DNA of 64,000 nucleotides, taken from NCBI GenBank assembly GCA_963822295.1, contig CAWGHD010000002.1, forward strand, positions 2,170,001 through 2,234,000, in the 5' to 3' direction. Origin of the DNA: VRUE01 sp963822295. Its GTDB lineage: Bacteria; Actinomycetota; Thermoleophilia; Solirubrobacterales; 70-9. The translations under genes and the position numbers were made by a program. This document shows, piece after piece, positions 51,886 through 61,198 of this stretch (position 1 is its first letter; every line of letters begins with the position of its first letter). Under the pieces are notes generated by a model. The model did no database searches and had not been told where the DNA came from. It saw nothing but the letters and a program-made list of their open reading frames with translations.

Positions 51886-54800
51886 GTGCCAGTGAGGAGG
51901 AGACCGCTGCTGTTGCGCCATCCGCGCATCGTGCTCGTCGTCGTCGGCGCGGTCCTGCTGGTGCTCGGCATCATCGGCACCGACGTCGAGAGCAAGCTCA
52001 GCCCGACCTCCCTCGACGTCCCGGACACCCCGTCCTCGCGGGCCAACGAGGTCCTGCGCGATCACTTCGGCCAGTCGGCGCCGTTCGCCGTCCTGCTCCG
52101 CGGCCCCGCCGGCGAGATCGACCGCCAGGGCCCGGAGCTGGTCCGCGCCCTGCGCGACAGCGACCCCGACGTCACCACGCTCTCCCCCTGGGACCGCGGC
52201 ACGGTCGGCCCGCTGCGGCCCGGCCCGAACCGCGCCCTGATCGTCGTCGACTTTCACGTCGGCCTCTCCGATGCGGTCAACCGCTCGGTGCCGCAGCTCG
52301 ACCGCATCCTCGAGGAGCAGGTCGATTCGCCGGTCCGCGCGACCCAGACCGGGTACGCGACGCTCTCGCGAGCGATCCAGGACGAGTCGATCGAGGCCGC
52401 TGAGCGCAGCGAGCTGATCGCCCTGCCGATCCTCCTCCTCGTCCTCCTGCTCGTCTTCCGCTCGCCTGTCGCGGCCGCGATCCCGCTCGTCTTCGGCTTC
52501 GTCACCGTCGCCAGCTCGCGCGGGCTGCTCTACATCCTCACCGACTGGTTCGAGATCGACGCCTTCGCGCTGACCGTCTGCACGATGATGGGCCTCGCCC
52601 TCGGGGTCGACTATGCGCTGCTGATGGTCTCCCGCTTCCGCGAGGAGCTCGCGGCGGGCGCCGAGCCGATCGAGGCGGCGACGATGACGCGCCAGACCGC
52701 CGGGCGGACCACGGCCTTCGCGGGCAGCACCCTGCTGCTCTCGATGCTGGTCGCCTTCTTCATCGTCCCCGGCTCCCTGCTCGCGTCGCTGGCGGCGACC
52801 GTCGCCCTGGTCGTCGTGCTCAGCGTCCTGGTCGCGACGATCGCGGGGCCGGCGGTGTTCACGCTGCTCGGCCCCAACATCGACCGCTGGCGGTTCGGCG
52901 CCGCCCCCAACGGCGAGCGGTCCGGGGTGATGATCCTGGTCGCGGCGGCGCTGCGCCGACCGGCGCCGGTCGCGCTGGTGATCGGGGCGGTGGTCCTGAT
53001 TCTCGCCGGCCCGGCGCTGGCGCTGAAGACGGGGCCGCCGAGCCCGGAGCAGCTCAGCGACGAGGACCCGGCCCGCCTCGACAGCGAACTCGTCGCGCGC
53101 TCGGTCGGAGCCGGGTTCGAATCCCCGTTCGTGGTGGTCGCCGCCACCGACGAAGGGCCGATCACCGACCCCGATCGCCTCGAGGCGCTCGGCCGCTGGC
53201 AGCGGCGGATCGCTGACCTGCCCGGGGTGCAGGCGGTGGTCGGGCCGGCGCGGGTCTCCGAGGCGGTCGCGCCGCTGCGCGAACAGGGAGAGGCGCTGCT
53301 CGGGACCGGCGACGATGGGAGCCCGCTCGACAACGTCGGCCGGGTGGGGCGCAGCCTCGCCCGCGCGACCGCGGGGCTCGGCCAGGTCCGCGGCGGGATC
53401 CTCGAAGCTGCCGACGGCGCCGCGCTCCTCGCCCAGGGCTCCGACCAGGCCGAGGAGGGAGCCTCGGCGCTGGCAACCGGCCTCGGCCGGGCCACCGGCG
53501 GGACCAGCCGCCTGATCGACGCGCTCGGCGCGTTCTCGAAGGGCACCGATCGCCTCGCCCGCGGCCAGCAGCGCGTCGTGCTCGGCAACGTCGTCCTCAA
53601 AACCGGGCTCACCGAACTGATCCCCAACCTGCGCCGCAACGGCCTGCGCCGTTCGCGGGCGCTGCAGAAAACGCTCAACGAGGACTCCCACGTGAAGCTG
53701 CCTCAGCTCACCGGGCCCGCACAGGTCGCCGACGAACAGCTCAAAGCGGCGCTCCAGCAGCTCGACGCGATGACGATCGGCAAAGGCGATCCCGCCTACG
53801 CGGCGGCGCTCGCCGCCGTGCGCCAGGCCGCGGCGGCGGTCAGCGGCACCGACCCGGCGAGCGGCCAGCCCTACGCCGCCGAATACGCCGGGCTGCCGGC
53901 GGAATTGACGGCGCTCCAGGAACGCCTGCTCGCCGACGCCGAAGAATCGGAGGAAGTGACCTCGTGGCTGGTCACCGGGGTCGAAGAACTGAAGCGGCTC
54001 AGCGCGCTGTCCGGGCGGCTCACCGAAGCGGCGCAGAGGCTGCTCGCCGCCAACCGCCGGCTCGCCCGCGAATCCGAACGCCTCTCCGAGGGGGTCGCGC
54101 CGGTCGAGGACGGGCTCTCGCGGCTCAGCGTCGGCGCCACCGCGCTCGCCGCCGGCATCGCTCAGCTCACCGGCGGCACCGAGACCCTCAGCCAGAGCCT
54201 CAGCGAGGGCTACTACCGCTCCTATCCGCTCCAGGCCGGCCTGCGCCGCGCGTCGGTGCGGATCGTCTCCACCAACGAGAACCTCCAGCGCCGCACCGAC
54301 CGCCTCAACCGCCGCGCGCCCGGTCTCTTCGACTCCGGCTACTTCGTCCTCTCCGCCCTCGACGGCGCGGCGCCGCCGCTGCGCGAGCGGGCGGCGGAAG
54401 GGATCGACCTCGAAGACAGCGGCCAGGCGGCGACCCTGCTCGTCTTCTCCCGCTACGCCCTCAACTCGCCGGGCTCGATCGCCTTCCACGAAGAGCTCAA
54501 CGACGACGCGGCCGAGCTCGGCCGCGACGCCGGCGTCACCGCCGGTGTCGGCGGCGGCCCGGCGACGCTCAACGACTACAGCCGCGTGACCCGCGAGCGG
54601 ATCCCGCTGGTCGTCGCCGCGATCACCCTCGCCACCTTCCTCGTCCTGATCCTGATCCTGCGCTCGCTGCCGCTGGCGGCGATAGCGGTCGGGCTCAACC
54701 TGGCGACGGTCGGCGTCGCCTTCGGCATCCTCACGATCCTCACCAACGCGCCTGAGGGCTGGCCCCTGGCCGGAAACGACTATGTGGACTCGGTGGGGGC

Positions 54801-55161
54801 GACGATGATCTTCGGGATCGTCTTCGGGCTCTCGATCGACTACGCCGTCTTCCTCCTGGTCAGGATGCGGGAGCACTACGACCGCGAGGGGGACACGGAG
54901 GCGGCGATCATGTTCGGGCTCGAGAAGACGGCGCGGGTGATCACCGGCGCGGCGGCGATCATGATGGCCGTCTTCGTCGTCTTCGCCGGCGCCCAGATCG
55001 CCACGGTCAGCCAGCTCGGCATCGGCCTGACCGTCGCGGTGCTGCTCGACGCGACCGTCGTCCGCATCGTTCTGCTCCCGGCGCTGATGCTGATGATCGG
55101 CGATCGCGTCTGGTGGCTGCCCCGATGGCTGGACCGCGCGCTCCCCCGGCTCAACGTCTGA
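51886..55161 (+). CDS. MMPL-family (RND-type) transporter
   Basis: Large membrane protein of 1091 residues. Helix 1 is at about 15-33 and is followed by a first outer domain (to about 177) and five or six helices (about 178-380). A second outer domain of about 525 residues (381-905) is rich in Ala/Leu/Gly heptads such as ALATGLGRATGGTSRLIDAL. The last helices run from about 906 to 1075. LGVDYALLMVSRFREE and LSIDYAVFLLVRMREHYD are the conserved proton-relay segments of both halves. MMPL proteins export lipids. The gene lies 151 bases upstream of six mce genes on the same strand. Start GTG 51886. Confidence 0.9.
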   Translation: MPVRRRPLLLRHPRIVLVVVGAVLLVLGIIGTDVESKLSPTSLDVPDTPSSRANEVLRDHFGQSAPFAVLLRGPAGEIDRQGPELVRALRDSDPDVTTLSPWDRGTVGPLRPGPNRALIVVDFHVGLSDAVNRSVPQLDRILEEQVDSPVRATQTGYATLSRAIQDESIEAAERSELIALPILLLVLLLVFRSPVAAAIPLVFGFVTVASSRGLLYILTDWFEIDAFALTVCTMMGLALGVDYALLMVSRFREELAAGAEPIEAATMTRQTAGRTTAFAGSTLLLSMLVAFFIVPGSLLASLAATVALVVVLSVLVATIAGPAVFTLLGPNIDRWRFGAAPNGERSGVMILVAAALRRPAPVALVIGAVVLILAGPALALKTGPPSPEQLSDEDPARLDSELVARSVGAGFESPFVVVAATDEGPITDPDRLEALGRWQRRIADLPGVQAVVGPARVSEAVAPLREQGEALLGTGDDGSPLDNVGRVGRSLARATAGLGQVRGGILEAADGAALLAQGSDQAEEGASALATGLGRATGGTSRLIDALGAFSKGTDRLARGQQRVVLGNVVLKTGLTELIPNLRRNGLRRSRALQKTLNEDSHVKLPQLTGPAQVADEQLKAALQQLDAMTIGKGDPAYAAALAAVRQAAAAVSGTDPASGQPYAAEYAGLPAELTALQERLLADAEESEEVTSWLVTGVEELKRLSALSGRLTEAAQRLLAANRRLARESERLSEGVAPVEDGLSRLSVGATALAAGIAQLTGGTETLSQSLSEGYYRSYPLQAGLRRASVRIVSTNENLQRRTDRLNRRAPGLFDSGYFVLSALDGAAPPLRERAAEGIDLEDSGQAATLLVFSRYALNSPGSIAFHEELNDDAAELGRDAGVTAGVGGGPATLNDYSRVTRERIPLVVAAITLATFLVLILILRSLPLAAIAVGLNLATVGVAFGILTILTNAPEGWPLAGNDYVDSVGATMIFGIVFGLSIDYAVFLLVRMREHYDREGDTEAAIMFGLEKTARVITGAAAIMMAVFVVFAGAQIATVSQLGIGLTVAVLLDATVVRIVLLPALMLMIGDRVWWLPRWLDRALPRLNV

Positions 55162-55312
55162 GGGCCCCGCAGCGGTGCTTTCTGCCCGAAACAGCGCGTT
55201 GAATTCCAGTTAAGTCCCTGCCTGGCTGCCGCTTGCAGGGCGGTGGCTCGGATACGATTCTCGCGCCGTTCCCTCGGGTTTCGGAGGCCGAGCGAACCGC
55301 AAGCGACGACCT
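55162..55312 (+). promoter_or_regulatory. Gap between the MMPL gene and the mce operon; weak promoter candidate
   Basis: The 151 bases contain TTGCAG (55233-55238) and TACGAT (55253-55258), a poor promoter match with a 14-base spacer. No clear terminator with a T-run follows the MMPL gene, so read-through into mce is possible. Nothing else was recognised. Confidence 0.3.
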
Positions 55313-56713
55313 GTGGCTGCTAATCCGATAGGCGAGGAGAGAGGCCCGGCCCAGAGTCGGGGGTTCACTCCCGCCCGGATCGCGGCCGTCGCGGCCATCG
55401 CGGTGGTCCTCATAGTCCTCCTCTGGATGGCCTTCGGCGGCGGCAGCAGCCACAAGTACAACCTCCTCTTCCAGAACGCCAGCCAGCTCGTGCCCGACAA
55501 CCAGGTCCTGATCGGCGGCCAGCCCGTCGGCTCCGTCGAGAGCATCGAACTGACCGAGGACAACCTCGCGGAAGTCAAGATCAGCAGCGAACAGGAGCTC
55601 CACGAGGGCTCGACCGCGATCGTCAGGGCGACCTCGCTCTCCGGCGTCGCCAACCACTACGTCTCGATCGAACCGGGGCCGAACGACAACCCGGAGCTCG
55701 ACGACGGCGCCACCCTCGGCCTCGCCGAAACGACAACTCCGGCCGACCTCGACCAGCTCTTCAACAGCTTCTCGGGCCCGGTCCGCCGCTCGCTCGAAGA
55801 CTTCATCCAGGGCCAGGCCGCCTTCTACGCGGGCCGCGGCGAGGACGGCAACCGGGCGGCGAAATACTTCGCCCCCTCGCTCAACCGGGCCAACGCGTTC
55901 GTCGGCGAACTGACCGCCGACCAGCGCCTCTTCGAGCAGTTCGTCGTCAACACCGGCAAGCTCTCGACCGTCGTCGCCACCCGCGGCCAGAACCTCACCA
56001 ACGCGATCTCCAACGCGAGCACCGCGTTCGGCTCCATCGCCCGTGAGAACGTCGCCTTCGGCCGGACCCTGCGCCTGCTGCCGCCGGTCTTCAGGCAGAG
56101 CAACACGACCTTCGTCAACCTGCGCGCCGCCCTCGACGACCTCGACCCGCTGGTCGAAGCGGCGAAGCCGGCGACCAAGGACCTCGCCCCCTTCCTCGCC
56201 GACCTGCGCCCGGTCATCTCCAAATCCGTGCCGCTGTTCAGAAACCTGCGCCTGACCGTGCGCCGGCCCGGCAAGGCCAACGACGCCGCCGAGCTGCTCG
56301 CCGTCCTGCCCGAGGTCCAGAAGCGGGCGGCGAAGGCATTCCCGCACGCCGAAGACGCGATCGCCGACTTCCAGCCCAACCTCAACTTCATCCGCGCCTA
56401 CACCCCGGACCTCTTCAACGGCTTCGCCAAGGTCGGCCAGGTCACCGGCTACTACGACGGCAACGGTCACTATGCGCGGATCTCGTTCGCCGGCCTCAAC
56501 ATGTTCGGCAATAGCGGCGGGGTGCTGAAACCGATAGCCCGGAGCCAGCAGTACGAAGGCTACGAATCGCCGACCGCGGTCACGCGGCGCTGTCCGGGCG
56601 GCGGCACACAGTCCGCCCCCGACGGCTCCAACCCGTTCGTCGAACCGCCCCACACGGGCTCCGGCGTGACCACGTCCATGTGCAACCCGGCCGACGCGCC
56701 CCCCGGACCATGA
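55313..56713 (+). CDS. Mce-family (MlaD-domain) lipid transport protein, first of six
   Basis: Protein of 466 residues. One N-terminal membrane helix (ARIAAVAAIAVVLIVLLWMA) precedes an MlaD domain (YNLLFQNASQLVPDNQVLIG, ATSLSGVANHYVSIEP) and a long helical part. The DGNGHYARI motif lies near residue 380, and two tail cysteines follow. Mce proteins assemble as hexamers that carry lipids between membranes or the wall. Start GTG 55313 has no strong Shine-Dalgarno. The stop overlaps the next gene (ATGA). Confidence 0.9.
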   Translation: MAANPIGEERGPAQSRGFTPARIAAVAAIAVVLIVLLWMAFGGGSSHKYNLLFQNASQLVPDNQVLIGGQPVGSVESIELTEDNLAEVKISSEQELHEGSTAIVRATSLSGVANHYVSIEPGPNDNPELDDGATLGLAETTTPADLDQLFNSFSGPVRRSLEDFIQGQAAFYAGRGEDGNRAAKYFAPSLNRANAFVGELTADQRLFEQFVVNTGKLSTVVATRGQNLTNAISNASTAFGSIARENVAFGRTLRLLPPVFRQSNTTFVNLRAALDDLDPLVEAAKPATKDLAPFLADLRPVISKSVPLFRNLRLTVRRPGKANDAAELLAVLPEVQKRAAKAFPHAEDAIADFQPNLNFIRAYTPDLFNGFAKVGQVTGYYDGNGHYARISFAGLNMFGNSGGVLKPIARSQQYEGYESPTAVTRRCPGGGTQSAPDGSNPFVEPPHTGSGVTTSMCNPADAPPGP

Positions 56714-58269
56714 AAAGCCGCAAAGGACTCATAGCCCTCCTGATCGCCGCCGCGATCGTCGTCCTCGTCGTCGTCTCCTCCTCCGGGGAGAAGGAGGACG
56801 GCTATGTCGTGCGGGCGATCTTCGACAACGGCTCCTTCATGGTCCAGGGCGAGCAGATCCGGGTCGCCGGTGCCAACGTCGGCGAGGTCGAAGAAGTCGA
56901 CGTGACCAGGGACGGGGAGATCTCCAGCTACGAAGACGGGCGTGCCGAGGAGATCCCGGGCAAGGCCGTGATCGTGATGAAGATCACCGACCCCGCCTTC
57001 CAGGACTTCCGCCGCGACGCGACCTGTCAGATCCGCCCGCAGTCGCTGATCGGCGAGAAGTACGTCGACTGCCGCCCGACGATGCCGCGCGCCCCGGGTA
57101 CCGAGCCGCCGCCGCCGCTGAGGAAGATCGCCGACGGCCAGCCGGGGGAGGGCCAGTACCTGCTGCCGCTCGAGAACAACAGCAGCAGCGTCGACCCCGA
57201 CCTGATCAACAACATCCATACGCTCCCCTACGCGCAGCGCTTCCGGCTCATCTTCAACGAACTCGGCGTCACCCTCGCCGGCCGCGGGGAAGACATCGAG
57301 GAGGCCGTCAAGCGCGCCAACCCCGACCTCCGCGACGCCGACCTCCTGCTCAAAATACTGGCCGAGCAGCGCGACGAACTCGCCCAGCTGGCGGCCGACT
57401 CCGACGCCTTCCTCGAGCCGCTCGCCCGCGAGAAAACCCACCTCGCCGGCTTCCTCTCGAATGCGGGCGCCGCCGGCCAGGCGACCGGCGAGCGCAGCGC
57501 CGAACTGGAAGCGTCGCTGGAAAAGTTCCCCGAGTTCCTGCGCCAGTTCCGGACCACGATGCGCGGTCTCCAGGGCTTCTCCGACGCGGCCACCCCGGTA
57601 TTCAAGGATCTCGACGTCGCGACCCCGGCCCTGACCGAAGCGACCCGCAACCTGACCCCGTTCAGCGCCGCCGCGACCGTCGCGCTGAAGTCGCTCGGCG
57701 ACGCGGGCGAGGCCTCGGGGCCGAAGTTCCGCGCCGCCGACCCGCTCGTCAGGAAGGCCCGCAACCTCGCCCGCTCGGGAGCGAGCCCGACGACCAAGCT
57801 CGCCAGGTTCTTCGTCAACACCAACAAGACGGGCGGCTGGAAGGGCCTCGCCGACCTGCTCTACAACGGTGCGGCGGCGACCAACGAGTTCGACAAATAC
57901 GGCCACATGGTCAAGAGCCTGGTCACGCTCACGAACTGCCCGGAATACGTGAGCGCGCCAGACAGTGGCTGCGGCGCCAATTTCGAAGGGAGCGAAGCAT
58001 CGAGCGCCTCGGTCGCCACGGAACAGCTGCTCCAGTTGATCCAGAAGGGCCTGGCCGAAGAAAGCGGCGGGACCGCCGCCACAGAGACCGGCCCCAGCAC
58101 CTTCCTCAACCCCTCGACCCCGGCCGAACCGACGCCTGAAATCGGCGAAGGCGAACAGTTCGGCCCCGGCTCCGCCGAAGCGGAAGCCGAACCCGAACCG
58201 GAAACCGAAGGCGAAGTGGGCCCGACGCCGGCCCAGCGCGCCCTCCTCGACTACCTGCTCGGACCATGA
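56710..58269 (+). CDS. Mce-family protein, second of six
   Basis: Protein of 519 residues. The membrane helix is LIALLIAAAIVVLVVVSSS. The MlaD domain includes YVVRAIFDNGSFMVQGEQIR and CQIRPQSLIGEKYVDCRP (a Cys pair around the QSLIGEKY turn). A long helical region follows, then an acidic Glu/Pro-rich tail (AEAEPEPETEGEVG). Start ATG 56710 overlaps the previous stop. Its order in the operon, one gene for each of six subunits, suggests a hetero-hexamer. Confidence 0.9.
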   Translation: MKSRKGLIALLIAAAIVVLVVVSSSGEKEDGYVVRAIFDNGSFMVQGEQIRVAGANVGEVEEVDVTRDGEISSYEDGRAEEIPGKAVIVMKITDPAFQDFRRDATCQIRPQSLIGEKYVDCRPTMPRAPGTEPPPPLRKIADGQPGEGQYLLPLENNSSSVDPDLINNIHTLPYAQRFRLIFNELGVTLAGRGEDIEEAVKRANPDLRDADLLLKILAEQRDELAQLAADSDAFLEPLAREKTHLAGFLSNAGAAGQATGERSAELEASLEKFPEFLRQFRTTMRGLQGFSDAATPVFKDLDVATPALTEATRNLTPFSAAATVALKSLGDAGEASGPKFRAADPLVRKARNLARSGASPTTKLARFFVNTNKTGGWKGLADLLYNGAAATNEFDKYGHMVKSLVTLTNCPEYVSAPDSGCGANFEGSEASSASVATEQLLQLIQKGLAEESGGTAATETGPSTFLNPSTPAEPTPEIGEGEQFGPGSAEAEAEPEPETEGEVGPTPAQRALLDYLLGP

Positions 58270-59684
58270 AAGACCGCAGCGGAATACAGGGAGTGGCGAG
58301 CAACCCGGTCCTGGTCGGGGCGGTCACCGTTCTGGTGATCCTGGTCGCGGTCTTCCTCGCCTACAACGCGAACAACGGCCTGCCCTTCGTCTCGACCTAC
58401 GACCTCAAGGCCCAGGTGCCCAACGCCCAGGCCCTGGTCAAAGGCAACGAGGTGAGGATCGGCGGCGCCCGGGTCGGGGTCGTCAAGAAGGTCGTCCCGG
58501 TGCACCTCGCCAACGGCGAGGTCGCCGCCGAGCTCAGCCTCAGCCTCGACACCACCGCGGAGCCGATCCCGAAGGACTCGAAACTGGTGATCCGCCCGAA
58601 GTCGCCGCTCGGCCTCAAGTACGTGCAGATACACCCGGGCGACTCCGACGAGGGCTTCGAGGCCGGCGAAACGATCCCGGTCGCCGCCTCGCGGCCGGAA
58701 TCGGTGGACATCGACGAATTCTTCGGCATGTTCGACGAAAAGACCCGCTACGCGATCCGCCGCAACGAGGCCGGCTTCGGCAACGCCTTCGCCGGCCGCG
58801 GCCCGCAGCTGAACGCCGCCTTCGGCACCCTCCGGAAACTCGCCGAAAGCTCGCAGAAACCGCTGGCCAACCTCGTCGCCCCCTCGACCAACTTCGCCGG
58901 CTTCTGGCGGGCGCTGGAGGCGTTCAACGCGACCGTCGCGCCGGTGGCGGAGACCAACGCCGCCCTCTTCGTCGCCCTCGACCGGACCTTCGCCGCCTTC
59001 GCCCGGGTCTCGCGGCCCTACATCCAGGAAACGATCTCCAAGGGCCCCGAGACGCTCGACACGGCGATCGAAGACCTGCCTGCGATCAACCCCTTCCTCG
59101 AGTCCTCCGAGCGCTTCTTCACCGCCTTCCAGCCGGGCGCGAAAGCCCTGGCCAAATCCTCGCCGACCTTCGACGCCGCGCTGCGCGCCGGCATCCCGGT
59201 GCTGAACGCCTCGCCGGTCTTCAACGCCCAGCTCGAGCCGACCGCCGACGCCCTGCTCGCCTTCCAGCGGGCGCCCGGCGTCTTCAACGGCCTCGACCTC
59301 CTGATCGACACCAATGAAGTGCTGAACCCGGCGATCAGGTTCATCGAACCGGCGCAGGTGACCTGCAACTACCTGACGCTCGCGTTCAAAAACCTCGCCA
59401 GCACCTTCAGCGAATCCAACAGCAGGACCAACTGGGCCGGGGCGATCTCCTTCGAGGCCCCCGAAGGCGTCAACTCCGAGGCGGGCCCCGCCTCGGCGCC
59501 CGCGAACGGGCCCGAGCGGCTCAACCACCTCCACTACAACCCCTACCCAAACACCGCGTCGCCGGGCCAGACAGAGGAGTGCGAGGCCGGCAACGAGCCG
59601 TACCTGACCGGCCAGACCGTGATCGGCAACGTCCCCGGCAACCAGGGGACCACGACCGACGGGCAGCTCGGAGGGGACGAATAA
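58266..59684 (+). CDS. Mce-family protein, third of six
   Basis: Protein of 472 residues with membrane helix VGAVTVLVILVAVFLAYNAN and MlaD segments YDLKAQVPNAQALVKGNEVR, IGGARVGVV and PKSPLGLKYVQIHPG. The helical region from about 150 to 370 is followed by an Asn/Pro-rich tail. ATG 58266 overlaps the previous stop. The stop TAA shares its last A with the next ATG (TAATG). Confidence 0.9.
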   Translation: MKDRSGIQGVASNPVLVGAVTVLVILVAVFLAYNANNGLPFVSTYDLKAQVPNAQALVKGNEVRIGGARVGVVKKVVPVHLANGEVAAELSLSLDTTAEPIPKDSKLVIRPKSPLGLKYVQIHPGDSDEGFEAGETIPVAASRPESVDIDEFFGMFDEKTRYAIRRNEAGFGNAFAGRGPQLNAAFGTLRKLAESSQKPLANLVAPSTNFAGFWRALEAFNATVAPVAETNAALFVALDRTFAAFARVSRPYIQETISKGPETLDTAIEDLPAINPFLESSERFFTAFQPGAKALAKSSPTFDAALRAGIPVLNASPVFNAQLEPTADALLAFQRAPGVFNGLDLLIDTNEVLNPAIRFIEPAQVTCNYLTLAFKNLASTFSESNSRTNWAGAISFEAPEGVNSEAGPASAPANGPERLNHLHYNPYPNTASPGQTEECEAGNEPYLTGQTVIGNVPGNQGTTTDGQLGGDE

Positions 59685-61198
59685 TGGGCCGCCTGCCGGA
59701 GCGCGACACCAGGGTCAGGGCCAACGACACCCGCCGCTTCAAATGGCGGCCGAGCAACGCCCTGATCGCGGTCATCTTCCTGCTGATCGTCACCGTGGGC
59801 CCCTACCTGGCCTTCACCAAACACATCCCCTTCACGAGCTACGGCTACGAGCTCAACGCGACCTTCGCCAACGGCGTCAACATCTCGAAAAACTCGCCGG
59901 TGCGGATCGCCGGGGTCGAAGTCGGCAAAGTGATCGCGGTCGGCCGCGACGGCGACGCCACCGAGGTCACCTTCACGGTCGCCGAGGAAGGCCAGCCGAT
60001 CCACGAGGACGCCTTCGCCCAGATCCGCCCGAGGATCTTCCTCGAGGGCAACTTCTTCATCGAACTCGACCCGGGCAGCCCGAGCTCGCCGGAGATGGAC
60101 AGCGGCGGCACGATCCCGATCAGCCACACCTCCACCGCGGTCCAGCTCGACGAGATCCTGACCGCGCTGCAATCGCCGGTGCGCGCCGACCTCGGCCGCC
60201 TGCTCGGCGGCTTCGGCACGGCCCTCAACCAGACGCCGACCGCGGCCGAAGACCTCACCCAGCTTCCCGAGGTCCAGGGCAAGAGCGGCGGCGAAGCCCT
60301 CAACGGGGTGCTCAAATACGGCGGCGACGCCGGCCGCTACGGCGCCCAGGTCGCCGACGCGTTCCTCGGCACCAGCCCCAAAGACCTCTCGCGGCTGATC
60401 GCCGCCACCGGCCGCACCTTCGGGGCCTTCGCCCACAACGAGGAGGAACTGCAGGAGCTGATCGTCAACTTCGAGCTCTTCACCGGCGCCCTCGCCAACC
60501 AGTCCGGCAACCTGGAAGAGACGATCAGCCGCTTCGCGCCGACCCTCCAAACCGCCCGCACCTCGCTGGTCAACCTCAACCGGGCGCTGCCGCCGCTGCG
60601 CGCCTATGCGATCGAGCTGCGGCCGGCCGTCGAAGAGCTCCCCGACCTGATCGCCGCCTCCGAACCGTGGCTCGAACAGGCGCGCCCGCTCGTCTCCGGC
60701 AAAGAGGGCGGTGGGATCGCCAAGCTGCTCGCCGAAGCGACCCCGGGCCTCGCCGGCGCCGCCCAGGCGGGCAAGGCGATCGCGCTGCCGCAGCTCAACC
60801 GCCTCAGCCTCTGCTCGACCAGGGTCCTGCTGCCGACCGGCGAGCAGACGATCGCCGACCAGTTCAGCACCGGCGGGCCCAACTACCGCGAGTTCCTCTA
60901 CGCGTTGACCAACTTCGCCGGCCAGAGCCAGAACTTCGACGGCAACGGCCACTACTTCCGCATCCAGCCCGGTGGCGGCGAGCTGCTGGTCGCAGCGCCG
61001 AACCCGAGGGGCAACCTGACGGTCGACCAAGTCGGTTGGGCCTACACATCGGCGCCGCCGCTCGGAGTCCAGCCCCAGCTCGGTGGACGTCCGCCGAATA
61101 AGCCAAAGGTGCGATGCGACAGTCAGCCCGTCCCTGATCTCAACGCCGGCATCGGCCAGCCCGGTGCCCCGAGCCTGATCGTGACACCGGAGCCATGA
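59684..61198 (+). CDS. Mce-family protein, fourth of six
   Basis: Protein of 504 residues. The membrane helix is NALIAVIFLLIVTVGPYLAF. MlaD segments are YELNATFANGVNISKNSPVR, IAGVEVGKVIAVG and RPRIFLEGNFFIELDPG. A helical part follows, with a DGNGHYFRI motif near residue 419 shared with the first gene, and a Cys near the end (KVRCDSQPVP). Coupled on both sides: TAATG at the start and ATGA at the end. Confidence 0.9.
   Translation: MGRLPERDTRVRANDTRRFKWRPSNALIAVIFLLIVTVGPYLAFTKHIPFTSYGYELNATFANGVNISKNSPVRIAGVEVGKVIAVGRDGDATEVTFTVAEEGQPIHEDAFAQIRPRIFLEGNFFIELDPGSPSSPEMDSGGTIPISHTSTAVQLDEILTALQSPVRADLGRLLGGFGTALNQTPTAAEDLTQLPEVQGKSGGEALNGVLKYGGDAGRYGAQVADAFLGTSPKDLSRLIAATGRTFGAFAHNEEELQELIVNFELFTGALANQSGNLEETISRFAPTLQTARTSLVNLNRALPPLRAYAIELRPAVEELPDLIAASEPWLEQARPLVSGKEGGGIAKLLAEATPGLAGAAQAGKAIALPQLNRLSLCSTRVLLPTGEQTIADQFSTGGPNYREFLYALTNFAGQSQNFDGNGHYFRIQPGGGELLVAAPNPRGNLTVDQVGWAYTSAPPLGVQPQLGGRPPNKPKVRCDSQPVPDLNAGIGQPGAPSLIVTPEP

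Noticed and set aside
51781..54876. Open frame of 1031 codons antisense to the MMPL transporter
   Set aside because: It mirrors the GC-rich third-position pattern of the sense gene, its product is low-complexity Arg/Gly/Asp, and the sense strand has clear MMPL motifs and helices.
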